This document shows positions 27,016 through 38,619 of a stretch of DNA of 64,000 nt, piece after piece (the stretch's first letter is position 1; each line of letters begins with the position of its first letter). Below the pieces are notes generated by a model. The model worked only from the letters and a program-made list of their open reading frames with translations. It was not told the origin of the DNA and did not search any database. The translations under genes were made by a program, and so were the position numbers. The stretch is taken from contig NC_088790.1 of the NCBI RefSeq assembly GCF_949628265.1, forward strand, positions 19,782,545 through 19,846,544, written 5' to 3'. Origin of the DNA: Cloeon dipterum (Eukaryota; Arthropoda; Insecta; Ephemeroptera; Baetidae).

Positions 27016-28614
27016 CTGATTAATTGTTTCAGTTGTTCCGGCGTCATTTCAGTTATTTCAATGGTGTGATGTAAAACCAAACTGGAATTGTTACGTTTTC
27101 CAATTCCAGCGTTATTTTCGTGGGGTGCTGTACACATACATGCATGCTCTACTCATGTTCTCGCTGCTGAAGTGGAACGTGCAACAAAATGGACGATATT
27201 CTTGTGTTAAGATACAAAATATAAAAAATTCCCCAGAAGAAACGACGGTAGTAAAAATAGAGTTTTATTTGACCGTCTAGTTTCACGTTAAATTCCAAAT
27301 TAGTGTAGCTGGTTACCTACATCTCCAAATTTAGTTTTAGGTAACAGTGCTGATTTTGTTCATACTTTTATTACTGTCCTCATCACTAATGATCGACATG
27401 TTGCGTGAAATGGTTCCTATTTTATTCCGTGGGACGCTGCCTTATTTAGGCAACGTGACCCGTTCGTCAATTATGCATGTACGCGCATATTTTGTGTAGA
27501 TATATTTATGTACCTCGAATAAAGTGCAATTTTGCACGACTTTTGCAGCCTATACTTATTTGTATTTTGTAAGTCGTTCCTGTGAACAAATAATTCAATA
27601 TTACTAAAATCAAAATCATGAGTGCCAATTTTATAAAAAGCAACCGTGCTTAGATATGGGGTACTCACGCTTTCCGATTACTCGCTCTGATGGGAAGATT
27701 CAATGTTAATCCCTATCCTAGTGAGAAGTGTGGTGTGAGTTGCGCGAAAATGGTGAGTCTACCATAGATATAAGGGACTAACACTACTTTCCTACTTTCT
27801 ATTCACACACTTCTCGCTCTGATGGGAACAATCAATGCTAATGCCCTATATCCGAGCGAAAAGTGCGAGAAGGGCGGAAATAGCAAATTTAACATAATGG
27901 TTGCAAATGCAGAGAATTTGATGTCGGTAGTGTAAGAGCGTTCAAAGGGAAAGCAAAACTGCTCCCGCTCCTGTCCCGCAATATTTCTCCCGGTTTTGAC
28001 CCGCCTCCAAGGACTCCCGTGAAAACTCGCCCCTGGTCTTGCCAAAAGTTCTCAATTTCATGTGCACTCCCGGCTCCCGGTCCTTTAAAATGGTATTAAT
28101 AAAAGTGATTAAGGTGAATAAATTTTTTATAAAAAAAGCGCGTCTATGCAAGTTTCTTTGTATGTAAAATTGTTCTAATTTCTAACTCTCAATTTGCAAG
28201 ATGTAGCATGCAGCGCATTAAACTAACATTTCAAAAGGTAATTTTTTCAATTTATTATAAAAATAACTATACGGATACGGACTAATTCTATCCATCCAGC
28301 ACTATGGAACATTACATAGTACGTAAGTGCGCCAAATAATGCTACCTTTATGCTTTCGGAGCCAGATATTATGAAAAAACATAATTTAAAAACAGATGAT
28401 AGAAATGATTGAAACGAAATATTCGAGTGAACAATTCTGACCAAGCTTTCCCGTCAGTCCCGCTCCGTTATACAGAGCAGGATCCCGCGGTACCGGGAAA
28501 ATCGAAAGTCCCACTGACTTCTGCTCCCGTAGAACGATCCAACTCATTTAATAAAATAAATTTAGAAAAATTTATGTTGATCATTGCTTTCGTTGCTCTT
28601 TAGAAATATTTGGT
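27016..28614. other. H4-H1 spacer
   Basis: 1.6 kb between two convergent histone genes. It holds a pair of direct repeats (27681-27732 and 27813-27867) and TCCCG-rich patches near 27960-28080 and 28445-28530. No gene is seen. Confidence 0.6.
27681..27867. repeat. Direct repeat pair with an inverted partial copy between
   Basis: CTCGCTCTGATGGGAA starts both a 52-bp unit at 27681 and a similar unit at 27813. Between them, around 27765-27800, ATATAAGGGACTAACACT resembles part of the unit in reverse orientation. This looks like nested remnants of a small foldback element. Confidence 0.45.
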
Positions 28615-28630
28615 AGCCCTGAAAAGGGCT
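28615..28630 (-). terminator. Histone 3' stem-loop of H1 (variant)
   Basis: In transcript sense AGCCCTTTTCAGGGCT then ACCA. The outermost G-C base pair of the eight core-histone loops is replaced by A-U here, with pairing kept. It lies 27 bp after the H1 stop codon. Confidence 0.9.
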
Positions 28631-28657
28631 GATTTTGGGGGAACTGGTGGAGAAGGC

Positions 28658-29314
28658 TTAAGCCTTCTTGGCGGCGGCCTTTTTAGGGGCGGCCTTCTTG
28701 GCAGCGGGCTTCTTTGCGGCTACCTTCTTGGCCTTGGGGGTCTTGGGCTTGGCAGCGGCGGTCTTGGGCTTCTTGTCCTTCTTAGGAGATTTGGCCTTTT
28801 TGACTGCGGCGGGCTTCTTAGCGACCTTTTTCTCGGCGACCACCTTCTTGGGCTTGGCAGCAGCTTTCTTCTCACCAGTGGCCTTCTTGGGTTTCACGAC
28901 CTTGGTCTTCTTGACCTTCTTCTCGCTAGCGGGCTTCTTGGGCTTTACCACCTTCTCCTTCTTAGGAGCAGCGGTGGTAGCGCTCAACTTGAATGAGCCA
29001 GAAGCACCCTTGCCCTTGGTTTGGACAAGTTTGCCAGCGGCGACAGCAGACTTCAGGTACTTACGGATGAAAGGAGCCAATTTCTCGGCGTCGATCTTAT
29101 AAGTGGCGGCGATGTACTTCTTAATCGCCTGAAGGGAAGAGCCTCCACGTTCCTTCAGGTTCTTGATGGCGGCGTTCACCATCTGAGCCGTCGGGGGGTG
29201 AGCAGGCACCACCTTCTTGGCACCCGCAGCCTTGGGGGCCTTGGCCTTCTTGGCCTTGGCCGGGCTGGCGGGAGCAGCAGCAGTAGTAGCGGGAGCGGCA
29301 GAGGTATCAGCCAT
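28658..29314 (-). CDS. H1: Linker histone H1
   Basis: 218 codons, intronless. An Ala/Pro/Lys-rich N-tail of about 37 residues is followed by the winged-helix globular domain at about 38-112 (from [12 protein letters not shown] to GSGSFKLS-like GASGSFKLS). A long Lys/Ala/Pro C-tail ends KKAAAKKA. The tail has AKPKKVV, KSPKK and TPKAKK elements of the kind phosphorylated by cyclin-dependent kinases. H1 binds linker DNA at the nucleosome dyad. It is the only H1 seen for two core quartets and has its own promoter. The stem-loop shows that it is replication-dependent. Confidence 0.97.
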   Translation of the reverse strand: MADTSAAPATTAAAPASPAKAKKAKAPKAAGAKKVVPAHPPTAQMVNAAIKNLKERGGSSLQAIKKYIAATYKIDAEKLAPFIRKYLKSAVAAGKLVQTKGKGASGSFKLSATTAAPKKEKVVKPKKPASEKKVKKTKVVKPKKATGEKKAAAKPKKVVAEKKVAKKPAAVKKAKSPKKDKKPKTAAAKPKTPKAKKVAAKKPAAKKAAPKKAAAKKA

Positions 29315-29400
29315 TTTACGTAGAGATTGGTTATGATGTCGACATTACAGAAGCGTTCCCCCTCTTATATACTAACTGTGCGGACCGGGGCGTGCGCACG
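29315..29400 (-). promoter_or_regulatory. H1 promoter with TATA box
   Basis: The minus strand carries TATATAAG (plus CTTATATA, 29364-29371) about 50 bp upstream of the H1 start codon. It is not shared with a divergent partner. Confidence 0.7.
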
Positions 29401-32400
29401 CCGTTAGCTGCGCGTGGACGAGCTGAAAATTATCTAGAAGTGCTCTCTTCGTGTTTCCCCCCTAACTTCTCGCGCTTACTGCGGGCCGACGGCTGGGTCC
29501 CCGGGGCCCCCGATGGTTTTAAAAGATGCACTAGGAGTTGGTCTAGTGGTATTTCTACTTTGGAAACCGTTTCCGTGGCCCTTTCGTGGTTAATTATGTG
29601 ATTGAATCGGATCAGTAGATGAGAATTTCGTTTTGACGGGCCGAAAAGTATGATTTTTCTGCCGAATCCCGACTGCTAATCGGCATTTTTTGTTTTAAAT
29701 CGATGCTCTGGTTTTCTATCTTCAGATTAAAACCAATTTCAGTGTTGGCTGCCCGATATTAATGCCTTCCGGAGAGTATCGAGTGCTGTATCCTCGAACA
29801 TTTTTGCTCACTGCGCTCTAAGCAATTGGCGATAATCGAAACTCTCTATTCGGCCTATAACCAAGTTTTGACTTTTATTTTAACGAATAAAATTAAACAA
29901 TGTCCACCCAACAATATTCCTTATGAGTGTCGTTGTCGGGATCACAGCGGAAACGGGTTAAAACGGACATTAAAGATTCAAACGCTATGCTCAAGCATGG
30001 AGTGGCGCTCGGTTAGCAACAGTAGAGCTGCACAAAGCAGACCTACTTACTCGCAATTTCTCTTTTTCGCTCAACATTTTCCAAAATTCTACTGATAAAC
30101 GTAAAAAAATACGTGGAATTGGTGACTCGAAAGCTAATTGATGGTTTGATTTAAGATCGCTCTCCTCGAACTAAGGATTTGATCACGCGTTAGCCGTGTG
30201 GGCATTCAGAAGTTGATTTCAAACATGCATGACGCAAGCTAACATTTTGTGAGGGACAAACCGATAAATAAAGTCATTCCTCTTAAGTAAATTGTATTGT
30301 TTTATTTTTCTATCTGTGCATTTGCCACTCTTGATAATTCTGCAAATACTTGTAGGTAGTTTAAATTAGGATTTACCCCGTAGCTAGTTGTTTCGCAACT
30401 CGTTGTTGCAAAAATACATTATTTTATTCAAAGAGGATTCACACATTTAAATTGCCAAATTCGCTGCTGGAGAGGTTCTGAATTAAAGCTCTCTGACACG
30501 ACACACGACTGCAGAAATAGTAAACCTCCACAGCACATGAAAGCTATTTTTGCCAACGTTGCTCTGAAGTGCCGCACATTCATTGCGGGAGGCTGGGCCT
30601 CTCATAACTCGTGCACACAATTGAAGGCCTGCGTTTGCGATCATTTAATTGGGTGGCGAATCTATCGCTCCCTCGTGACCTATAAAGAGCAATTTTCCGC
30701 AAGTATTTTATTTTAAACAAACACGATTTTAAATTAATAAAAAAAACTTGCAATAACATATTTGTGTCGCGTACAGTGTTATCTATTTTTAGATTCGTTT
30801 CTAATTATAACTTACAATACAGAACAAGATGAAGGTATTTAAATGTAATTTAAAATCCATTTAGCTGTTTTTAATTTTAAATGTTTTGGTTATATAACTA
30901 TGTACTTTTTGTACTGCGTACTTCACTGATTTTCTGACAGATTCTTTTAAATAAAGTTTCGTATGATTGACTGTGGCAAATTATTTGTTCTTTTACCCCA
31001 AAATTATATATTTTCTACTAACACACGATTTAGAAAGGACAAAAATGTTAAAACTCAAAATAATTTAAATGAAGTGAAAAAGTTCTTGACCACAAATGAT
31101 TTTAAAATTTAATTTAAAGAATATGTGAAAACGACGTTATCAGCACATTAATTGTGATTGTTGACCGTTTAATGAGCATAATTTTAAATTAGGTATATAT
31201 TGTACTAGTTTCTAAAAACTAATAAAACGCATGTTCAGCCAAATCAAAAAATGATGTTTAGTTGCAAAATGCTGTTTTATTTTTCCCGTCTCTTTTCGGG
31301 AACTTCTTTTTACATCAATTTTATTCCACGGACATCTCTTGTTAGTTGGAGCACCTATAAAAATGATTTGAAAAAGCGTGTTTGTTTCCATATTTTCACA
31401 GTTGTTGTTGGATAAATATATCTTAAATATTTTGAATGAACGAGAGGATGACGTTCAAATTGCTATTTCAAAAATCATTTTCACCCTTTCTCTAAATAGC
31501 TATAGATCCAATTGTTTCTTAATTCTCGCATCCCGTCGTGTTTCGATTTTGAAGTGCTTTATTGTTAGGTACACTCTACGCAGTCAAAGAGCCAGTTCTG
31601 CAACCCGCATAGAACATCCAATGCACGGGTTGCCTACATCCCCTACATCCGAAGACAGTGGCGAGGCTACAACGCAGTACGGTACAAGTTTTTAATGCTC
31701 CTTGCTCGTGCTGACAAATGAGCGGTGGTCGAGATCCGAACTAAATTACACACAGCTTCTAATTTACGTGGAGAGAGGGATAACTAATTAATATAATATG
31801 GCAAAAAGTTGTTGTTTAAAATGTAATGGTAAAATGAAATCTAAATTGGAAGAACGAGTAGATGAATTTATTTTTGTACTTTTTTTGTCAATAAATGACT
31901 ACAACTTTGGAGAAAATGGAATTTTGCTACTTTCACTCTTTTGCTTTTATTTACCGAAATATGTCCTTAAATGCACCTCATGGTATGTTTTTTTTGGCAG
32001 AGGAGAAAATATTGAAATAGTACATTTTCAAGTTTTTTTCTCGTCTAAAACAAAAAATGATTATTTTTCAGCAATAGCGAAAAATTATTTATGAAACCTG
32101 AGAAACTTTTAATTTTTCTGGATATTTGCCTTTAAAGAATTAGAACTGCGTTAACTGCCACACTTTCTTTGCACATAATTTTGATATATTTTTGTCGCAC
32201 TCTTATCAAATTCTACATCAAAGATGAAAATATTTTTAAATTTGCTTGACCAAAGTAAAAATTCACATTGTATGAGGAAATTGACATCGTAGGGTTTATA
32301 TCAATGTCTGCTTTACATACCTTCTCATACTATTTTGCATAAAAATCATTCAATTTTTTAATTTTCATAAAACCTTTATTTTGCCATTTTAAACATTGCC

Positions 32401-32999
32401 TCCTGATTCCCATCCCACCTTTCGAAAATTAAAATTACTTTCTTAGTTAATTTGTTTAACGTTTCTACACTTTCATAGTCAATTTTGTATGTTTCATTTT
32501 CCTAGAATTAAATTTCTAGACAATTACCTGAATTAAATTTTTACTTTTGAAAATACTTTCCCTTCAAGAGTTTCAAAACAGATAATATTATCTCTTTAAA
32601 TATTTTAAATAAAGTAGTTTTACTGTACAATTTTTGTGCTTAAGTGTATTACTCTACATTTTTATATATATATTTTACCGCACCATTAAACATAGCAGGT
32701 TACTATTAAATACCAAATTTAGCATGAGAAATGAAACTCCTTACAAAATTTCCAACTGTTTAGCTATTTAGCTTAACGTGCGACTCGGTCAATTTAACCA
32801 TTGTTTGACGACGGTTAGAAATTACTTTATGATAATTTAAAAAATCATAAAATTTAATTCATATTAATTAAGCTGAAACCGTTAAATAGATGTTTCGAAT
32901 AAAACTCACTCAGATTATCTAGCGGCTAAAATTTTTAAACTCATAACCAATCATTTTGCCAAAACGGAAAGCAGACTTAAAAGTCGTGCGTCTGCTGCA
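29401..32999. other. Intergenic region, no gene seen
   Basis: 3.6 kb, GC-richer near the H1 promoter, then strongly AT-rich. Frames at 31378-31695 and 31798-32094 lack domains and splice context. A 7-8 bp hairpin (GCAACCCG / CGGGTTGC) lies near 31600-31635. I see no gene or clear repeat. Confidence 0.5.
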
Positions 33000-33340
33000 C
33001 TCGTTGATTGAACATATTGTTGCGTTGATTGTTGCGAGAGGCAGCAGCTGCAGCAGCAGGGAGGCGGCAGCAGAGCATAACCATGCAGCGGCGGCAACGG
33101 CGGCGGCGGCGAGAGAGAAAGAGAGAGAGAGAGCGCAGGTGGGGAGTGAGTCACGAATAACAGCAACTGGCCCGCAACTGCTCGCTCTCAGGTACAACAA
33201 GAGTCTGCCGGCAGCCGAGCCGACCTGACGCACGGTCTTGTACCTTCCGCGCGTGACATGCTGTGACCAAAGTATAGTGCTTCACAAATCCTGTGCAACC
33301 CTTAGCTGACTGACTGACTGATTGTGAGAGCAAACTCAAA
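33000..33340 (+). promoter_or_regulatory. Candidate promoter/5'UTR of the AKAP2-like gene
   Basis: A GC-rich island holds CAG-type runs (33040-33075) and a GAGA tract (33111-33134). These are typical of insect promoters that bind GAGA-type factors. No TATA box is seen. It leads directly into ATGCAAGCCA followed by a strong donor. The assignment rests on this context and on frame agreement with the downstream exons. Confidence 0.5.
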
Positions 33341-36300
33341 ATGCAAGCCAGTGAGTGACTGAATTTTTATTGAAAAATATTTTCTTCTTTAAATTCCTGT
33401 CCATCGGGAATTCGAGATATTCGTTGCCTTGAGCTGCATGTCCTACTTTTGCGTGTGTGTCCGTCTCGGCGCTGCTGCATGTGAATATAATTATTTCGCA
33501 GCTTTTGTCTGCCATACGGATGCTGTTACGGCTTTTTAAATCGAGCGGATAATTGCCTTTTTTTATTTCTCGCGCAGTCAGTCGCGGAGAGAGCAACGGT
33601 ACGCGCGTGCATAATTAGTCATTTTTGAGCTGTGCGCTATGAGACAAAATTGCAGTCACGATTCTTTTAACGCGCTTTGTTCCTGGTAGATTATACTATT
33701 TGAATTGCAAAACCGGCAAGAATTTAGTGAAGGGATAATTCGGTGTTGGTGTTCATTTAAAAGCCATTGCAAATTTCTGAAAATCCCCAATCGTTCAAAT
33801 AAAAGTTTGATTGATTTAAAATTTCAGATTCGATAATTTTAGCTTTGAGAAAATACTAAAGTGCTCCAAAATTGATTAAAATGAAGATTTTATATAATTT
33901 TGGGAGAAAATTGCTCATATTATAAAAGCTATGATTATATCAATTATTCCTTAATTTCCCGGCGTTTTTATATTTCTGTACAAAAATGAAAATTGTAGTT
34001 GATTTAAAAAAATCTTACACTTGTCAAAATAGGAGCTGGTTTTCCTACAAGTCGCTCAGAAAAACAATCAATTATTTTTTGCTATTCGTGATTTTCCAGG
34101 CCAGCAGAAAGAGTCGAATTACAAAATCTCACCTATAGTTATTATTAAATTATAAAAATGAATTGAAGATTTTTATTTTTGGAAGAGTACACATGAATGC
34201 TTCATATATAGGAACGAATTAACTCATTTTGAATATCATTTAGATTTATTACGAGATCGTGCATAAATAATAAAGTCCGTCATCTTGATTAAATTAAATT
34301 TCGACTCGCGCAATTAAATCTGAAAATAATTTCATAATTAAATGCAGACAGAGCATTTCATTGTGTGAGTTAACTTATTATCATTTGTTCTGAATCAAGT
34401 CTACAGGATGAATTGAATGTACAGTAATGCACTTAATTAAGGCACAATCATTACTCAATCGAGAAAAAATATAGCTCGGCGCATGAAGCAGAAGAGGTCT
34501 GGACCTGGAGGTTGAAATTGCAGAGTCGCGGCTGATTTATATAATTGCCGTGTCTCTTCCTTGAGCGCAGAAGAAGTGCTTTCACAAAACACACGGCTCG
34601 GTGGTCAAGAAAGGTCTTTTTCTGCGCCCATATGGCCCGAAAGCAGGGCAGTTATTTGTTTAATGACAGATAAACAAGAATGACTAAGGCGGTCCTCACT
34701 ACTTAAGTGCCGAGCCCAGCGTGATTCAATTTGCTAAATACAGGTCGTGAACGACGTGTTTTCCCAGCACGCAATAATCAGTCAGTCACTCGCGCATATT
34801 ATGTGTTTGCCTTGCATTTATGCAAAACTAGGAAAATGCGTGCGGTGACGCGTCTCTTTCGCCATTCAAGGTATTTATTTTTCGCGCTTACGCATGCCGT
34901 CTTGCAAAATTAGATTTGGAACTAAACGAGAAAATTGCATCGCTCCCGAGATAACGTGTATACGCTTTGTTTTCGTTTCGTGTTGTGAAATTCCATGGTG
35001 ATTGACGACACCGACGTATCAGTCTGGATGTTCAAAAGTGACATTTTAAGCAAAATAAGCTTTTCCAAATCTACACAAATATAAATAAGCTTATCACTAT
35101 CAAGAGGGCAATAAAATTAGGCTTAATATTGTGGCTAATTTAACGAAGGTTAATTTGGAAAGAAAATTTCACAACTTGAACAAAGTAAAGGAATTAGAAT
35201 TAAAACCATTTGAGCTTACGGACACGCCTTTTGGTTTTAAAAATAAATTATTGCGACAGTGAAATTTTTATTCTGCTTAGTTTCCCGCTGAAATAAAACT
35301 GTTAAAATAATTAACAAATTTTTACGATAGGATTAAAATAAATTAATTTCTTATCTCGACGACACTTCTTTCTTTTGCCAATTTATATGATAAATTCAAT
35401 TTAGAATCAAAGAATAATTTAAGTTTCCTCAACGGATGGAAAAAGCAGAAAAGGGTTGTCTACACATTTCTAACCATTCATGATAGTATACAATTTCCAA
35501 GCTGAGATTCCATATTATGTTTGTTTCTTGCAATGAAAAATCAGGGCATGGTGACCACAATGAATCGACCTGGCGCAGGTCGGGTGCTTCTATGAAAGAA
35601 ACAATGATAGCACTGTACCATCCTTGAATACTAATCATAACAAGAATTCCATACGTGATCGCCTTGAAACAATGCACGTGATGCAAATCACGCTTGTTTT
35701 ATCGTAATAGCGCAAAATTAAAAACGTTAATTAATGTTTATCCATCTCTCTCTCCCAAGATCTCATTACAAGTCTCACTGACAGCGTAAAAACAGCAGAA
35801 TGTGACTCAAATGGCTTATGCTATCTAAATTGGTATAATACCAAAGCAATGAAACATTATTGCTTTACACGTTCAGTCAGATGCGAAAGCGAGCGAAGTA
35901 AACATCTCGTCCTTACAAACAGCACCAGGTATTTTCCTGTTCATCTTCTAACAGTGAGATAATTAATTTTTTGCATGAATTTCTACGCTTTTTGTCAATA
36001 TATAAAAAAATTTAAATTTACAAAAGCCCAAGTGAAACCAATAATCTGATACCTGCTGTTTTATTGGCATAATAGCTGTTGGAAATGTGTCGAAATATTA
36101 TTAATCAGTCATAATATATAATTTGCGAAAAACCCAAAGCGATTTTGTGAAATTGCGCTGGCTAGATCGGCTTACTTTCTGACCGGATTAGTCCGTTGCG
36201 AGTCGCGAATGCTGAATCATCAGAGATTTCACGTAAGAAATACACTGATTCAATTATTTACTTTATTTCTCATAAAATCATGAGAACCTCACACCTGCAA

Positions 36301-38548
36301 TCACTCATCAAGATTAATAATTTGAGTCGATAATTGCGACAATGCGGCGCAATATTACTCACAAAAAAGCTTGTAAGTACGCCCTCGGCGGCGTTTTCGA
36401 AGCCTCACGTCACTCAGCACGAGCCGAAAGTGGCTATCTTATCACCAATATAGAGAGCATTAAAAAAAAATCATAAAGGCAGATAAGTATATGGCGTATT
36501 ATTATTGGCCCTGCGTGAGCAAAGCGGAATGTGAAGGCAAACCCACTGAATCTCCGTGCCAGGTGATAATACAAAAAAAATTAATTCTGCCGGCGTCGCA
36601 CGGATAGATCGCAAGCGAACTCGGCCAGCCAGAATTCCGTGTGCCGGTGTCACTTTTCCGAAAAAACCTCTTCCTGTGCCGCCGCAACAAAGCTCTCGAG
36701 TCAGGTGCGACACCTACAAAGTGCTCCGCCATGCCGATCGTCTACAGAGGTCTGTACGCCTTGGGTTGCCACCTGCTCACTTTTATTGTTATCTTTTACA
36801 TCATTATTTCAAATAATTTTATTCTTGTGATGACCGATTAATATCTTAAAACTTATTTTTGAGTTGAAGATTCGTTACTGTAAAACGATAAAAAATTTCC
36901 TAAGGGGTTTGATAGAAAAAAATTGTTTCCATTGAAAATTTGGATTAATTTCATTGAAGGACAACAGTCTCACAAAATGAAGAATTTAGATAACAAATAT
37001 GAAGAGCTTTTTTTCAGCTCTAAATTTTAATTCACCTTATCAGTTTTTTTTGCACATTGCTGTTTATTTGCCAGATTTAGGGCTCCCAGTTCGACCTGAC
37101 GCCGTGCGCCGTGTTTGATAATAATATTTTATTAGAGCTTTCATATCTCTGCGCTGCGTTTGGTTTTATTGCGCTGCGCTTATTGTTAGCTCAGACATTG
37201 TGTGAAGGAGAAAGGGGCCCCCATAATTCATTCAGTCGCTCAATAAGGACAATGACATAACGCAACTAGCAATAATTGATTTTTCAACCTCGCAGTACTT
37301 CATTGAGCATTCCAGTTTCGAAACTGATTCGTTGCTGATTCGCAGCTGACGCCGAAAACGGACTCTGCGTCACGCTGATTCACTGATTAATTCTTGCTGG
37401 GGCGGTAGAATTCAAGGCATTCATGTTTGACCGTTTTGGCGAAAACTTCTAGTCAGAGAGTTGAAAGTTAAATCTTCAGATAATTGTAAGTGAATTCACT
37501 TGTGGAATTTGTGCGATTTAGAAATTAAATTAATATTTTTGCTTCTCAGCAAACGTTACAAAAATGAAAGCAGATTTAAAACAATTAATTCAAGTATTTG
37601 AACAACCTTACAGAGATCAAAAATTCATCCGTTTAGTAAAATATATGTCAGGGGAACGTGGCTCCGAGCGAAAGGCGAGTTCGTGGGGCCCAGCCAGCCA
37701 TCGCTGCCTCGGCCGGTAAGAAGTAAATAGGGTGCGAGGCAGGGAAACAGAGGGATTTTCTTCTTGGTCTCATCTAAAGGCCCTTGAGGATATTTCTCAT
37801 TGGATCAAGTGACCGCGGAGGCCCGTTTTTAGTTACCACAGGGCGAGGGCTAAGCCCTTGCGAGTCTCTTCCCAAGAATGTTTTTGTCTTTGCTCATTGA
37901 TTTTTCCTATCTTTTAAAATAAACCCCCAATCTCACCAACTTGGAAGAGCAATTTTAACTTACTTTATACTTGTTGCGTTTGTTGGGTGCTGCGGTCTGC
38001 TAAACGCGTGGGTTGCACATGGCTGCTAGAGGGGAGAGAGAGGGCTGCATGCGTCCGTCTTCGAGTCTCTTCTCAACTACTGCCAACTCGCTCTACCCCC
38101 TCTAGCACCCTGATCGCTACCAAGTGGATACATTCAGTTATCGGTTACAATAATATCGATCGATAGCTTCCGTCAGGGTAAGCCGCATCTACCCGCCATA
38201 CGCAAGGGAGAAGCGTGTAAGATACGTGCAGATAGCTCCTGTGCTTCTATAGGGGTCAATATATGCATACATTTTTCCAGCTGATACCCTGACGATATAT
38301 ATAAAATATTTATTTTTAAATTCAATCCCCACAGGTGTTTAAAATCTAACGCCACACACATTTTTCATTACAACAAGGAAGAACGCAGATTTCTAAAGAA
38401 TCTCGTGAAAATGCGGATAAAAGCTGACAATTATTCCCTTTCCTCGTGTAATCAGCCATCGGAAATTCCACTGAAGCGGTGTGTGGAATAAAAAAAAACT
38501 CGAGGCAACACAAAAGCCCCCGAAATCGTGCATGCAAAAGAAACGCGC

Positions 38549-38619
<71 letters not shown>

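Noticed and set aside
32956-33228. 90-codon frame in the candidate leader of the AKAP2-like gene
   Set aside because: It has no ATG start and is produced by CAG/GCG and GA repeats. It does not connect in phase to a donor.
36556-36841. Overlapping frames suggesting an exon near 36.6 kb
   Set aside because: No acceptor-donor pair gives a phase compatible with the exon at 48251, and the donor GTCTGT is weak. It is more likely a GC-rich regulatory patch.
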